NCBI GenBank assembly: GCA_041781135.1
Contig: JBHAZV010000031.1
Coordinates: 1-17,053, forward strand
Origin: JAUMXJ01 sp041781135
Lineage (GTDB): Bacteria; Bacillota; Clostridia; Peptostreptococcales; Acidaminobacteraceae
Direction: 5' to 3'
DNA length: 17,053 nt
Part shown: in pieces, positions 16,180 to 17,053 of the stretch
Position numbering within the stretch: the first letter of the stretch is position 1
Layout: every line of letters starts with the position of its first letter
Program-made: the position numbers and the translations under genes
Notes under the pieces: model-generated
Told to the model about the DNA's origin: nothing
The model's database searches: none
Seen by the model: only the letters and a program-made list of their open reading frames with translations

Positions 16180-16208
16180 ATTATACCATCTCTTCGAAAA
16201 TATGTCAA
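16180..16208 (-). promoter_or_regulatory. distal promoter with perfect consensus
   Basis: Minus strand: TTGACA (16203-16208), exactly 17 nt, TATAAT (16180-16185). Transcription would begin near 16172 and give a leader of about 170 nt before the helicase ATG. The leader contains a 10-bp palindrome (CGCAATTGCG, 16092-16101) and the proximal promoter, and a short open frame of 28 codons without a ribosome binding site. Confidence 0.7.
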
Positions 16209-16645
16209 TATAAATTTTGTCTAAAAACCTTTGACAAATCTTATCAACAACAACCTTTCATTATTATACTTTACTTGCAAATGAGTTATAGCACACATTT
16301 TGATAAGCCGTACAAATAAACAGTTCTTTTTACTTCAGTTCTATACGATTTTATCGCCATATCTTCGTTTGACGATGAGAATTTGATTTTAGACAACAAA
16401 AAACTTGATATATTTGATACAAGGGGAAATACCCATTTTTATCGTCCCTTAAATGCTTAATAATTCTTCTATAGGTTCAGACCGCTTCAAATTCTTATCA
16501 TTAAACCTTTCCCAAACTGCGGCGATTAGTTACATTTAGTTTTTTGGGATTAGATTATGGTACACACGAGAGTTAGACACAATCGCAGCGCAAAAAACCA
16601 CTCTTTGCGAACGAATTCCACAGCCCCGATGGTACTGGCAAAATT
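16209..16645. other. AT-rich intergenic region without a confident gene
   Basis: About 440 nt with no gene I can support. It holds a 10-bp inverted pair, TTGTCTAAAA (16217-16226) and TTTTAGACAA (16387-16396), a lone TATAAT on the minus strand near 16262-16270, and short minus-strand open frames at 16449-16529 and 16288-16440 that look protein-like but lack starts and ribosome binding sites. A hairpin CGCAAA/TTTGCG (16589-16609) follows the small membrane protein gene but has no T-run, so a terminator is not clear. Confidence 0.5.
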
Positions 16646-16783
16646 TTACTTTTTGTCACACAGCAGCTTGGCTATCAGCATCCCGAAACACAACAACACA
16701 AAAAATATAAACTTCACCAATCCATTTATCATCTCTCCGAGCGACATCTTACCGTTACTGCCATTGCTATTACCTGCGTTCAT
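16646..16783 (-). CDS. small single-pass membrane protein, 45 residues
   Basis: I do not recognise the family. The 45 residues begin MNAGNSNGSNGKMSLGEM, a Gly/Asn/Ser-rich hydrophilic head, followed by one hydrophobic helix (about 21-41, LVKFIFFVLLCFGMLIAKLL) and the basic end CDKK. The charge pattern suggests a short protein held in the cytoplasmic membrane; toxins of type I systems look like this, but so do many other small proteins. The gene call rests on a near-perfect ribosome binding site (GGGAGG 6 nt before ATG), codon use that gives a clean frame, and a promoter candidate at 16801-16829. It lies about 180 nt from the last repeat of a CRISPR array and is transcribed the same way. Confidence 0.6.
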   Translation of the reverse strand: MNAGNSNGSNGKMSLGEMINGLVKFIFFVLLCFGMLIAKLLCDKK

Positions 16784-16800
16784 TTCACACCTCCCACCTT

Positions 16801-16829
16801 TATTTATCCGATGTCAGCCTAAATCTCAA
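16801..16829 (-). promoter_or_regulatory. promoter candidate for the small membrane protein gene
   Basis: Minus strand: TTGAGA (16824-16829), a 17-nt spacer and TAAATA (16801-16806). The transcript would begin within about 15 nt of the ATG, leaving little more than the ribosome binding site as leader. Confidence 0.5.
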
Positions 16830-16963
16830 TAAACTTTTCGATCTTCTAACACCATTAGTCGGTCTGCAAGGACTTCTGACATATCACGAAAAAACGATTT
16901 TCGCCTATTTTGCATCCGGTCGCCAATCGTGCTTCTTAAAACACTTACCCTTTCTTCTACATT

Positions 16964-17053
16964 AACTTTCTCCCCGCGAGTGCGGGGAACACTATAAGTA
17001 TCTGTCAGCAACTGATCGCGTAAAGGGATCATCCCCGCGGATGCGGGGAACAC
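16964..17053 (-). CRISPR. type I-E CRISPR array, leader-distal end (partial)
   Basis: A full 29-nt repeat at 17025-17053 carries CCCCGC and GCGGGG inverted arms, the type I-E pattern. A degenerate copy lies at 16964-16992, matching at 21 of 29 positions, and a 32-nt spacer lies between (16993-17024), the standard I-E length. In the I-E crRNA sense the repeat begins GTGTTCCCCGC on the minus strand. The degenerate copy differs mainly in its 3' half, as expected of the last repeat, so the leader and any cas genes should lie to the right, outside the window. Confidence 0.92.

Noticed and set aside
16217..16396. 10-bp inverted pair as ends of an insertion sequence
   Set aside because: No transposase frame between the arms, no target duplication, and the arms are AT-rich; chance is likely.
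16557..16832. A 91-codon plus-strand frame
   Set aside because: No ribosome binding site, low-complexity Leu/Pro/Asn content, and it is antisense to the better-supported 45-residue gene.
16807..17010. Spacer shares GCTGACA with the small gene's promoter
   Set aside because: Seven nucleotides outside the seed are expected by chance over this length; not evidence of crRNA control by itself.
16826..17053. A 75-codon minus frame starting at the window edge with a VFPASAGMIP-type start
   Set aside because: Its first part is the translation of CRISPR repeats and a spacer, a common false gene call in type I-E arrays. Only the part after the last repeat is kept, as a low-interest finding.

Overview
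The window looks like chromosomal DNA from an anaerobic, Clostridia-like member of the Bacillota. The gene order efp, CD1247-type protein, Asp23/YqhY, nusB, xseA, xseB, ispA, divergent PAP, dxs, tlyA, recN is the conserved Clostridia/Bacillus block. Every gene with a confident call is on the minus strand. The spoIIIA operon that spore-formers usually carry between the CD1247 and Asp23 genes is absent, which suggests a non-sporulating lineage. A Mogibacterium/Anaerovoracaceae-type organism would fit, but that is a guess.

Layout from left to right, with transcription running right to left: the start of a lipoprotein gene (1-116, cut by the window edge); a terminator (241-275); eight tRNA genes (299-1022) behind a strong promoter with three 10-bp-phased A-tracts; a membrane protein with a degenerate GGDEF-like domain (1150-2229) directly behind recN (2232-3911); a short-chain chromate-transporter gene pair (4036-5224) where many relatives keep nadK and argR; then tlyA, dxs, a divergent PAP2 protein, ispA, xseB, xseA, nusB, an Asp23 protein, an acidic Cys-rich CD1247-type protein, efp, a divergent MetRS-like gene and a DEAD-box helicase (ends 16002).

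Genes from the helicase to the chromate pair overlap or are separated by at most about 30 nt, with no visible terminator, so about 12 kb may be one operon for isoprenoid precursors (dxs, ispA), DNA repair (xseAB), RNA and ribosome work (helicase, MetRS-like, efp, nusB, tlyA) and ion transport. Two tandem promoters precede the helicase: a perfect TTGACA-17-TATAAT distal one and a proximal one with a palindrome in its spacer.

The right end (16003-17053) has a gene-poor AT-rich stretch, a 45-residue single-pass membrane protein gene with a good ribosome binding site and promoter, and the leader-distal end of a type I-E CRISPR array: a degenerate last repeat, one 32-nt spacer and one full repeat at the window edge. 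The array runs off to the right; no cas gene is in view. The points most worth a second look are the small membrane protein beside the degenerate CRISPR repeat, the MetRS-like protein with an altered KMSKS loop, the degenerate GGDEF protein and the Cys-rich acidic tail protein.
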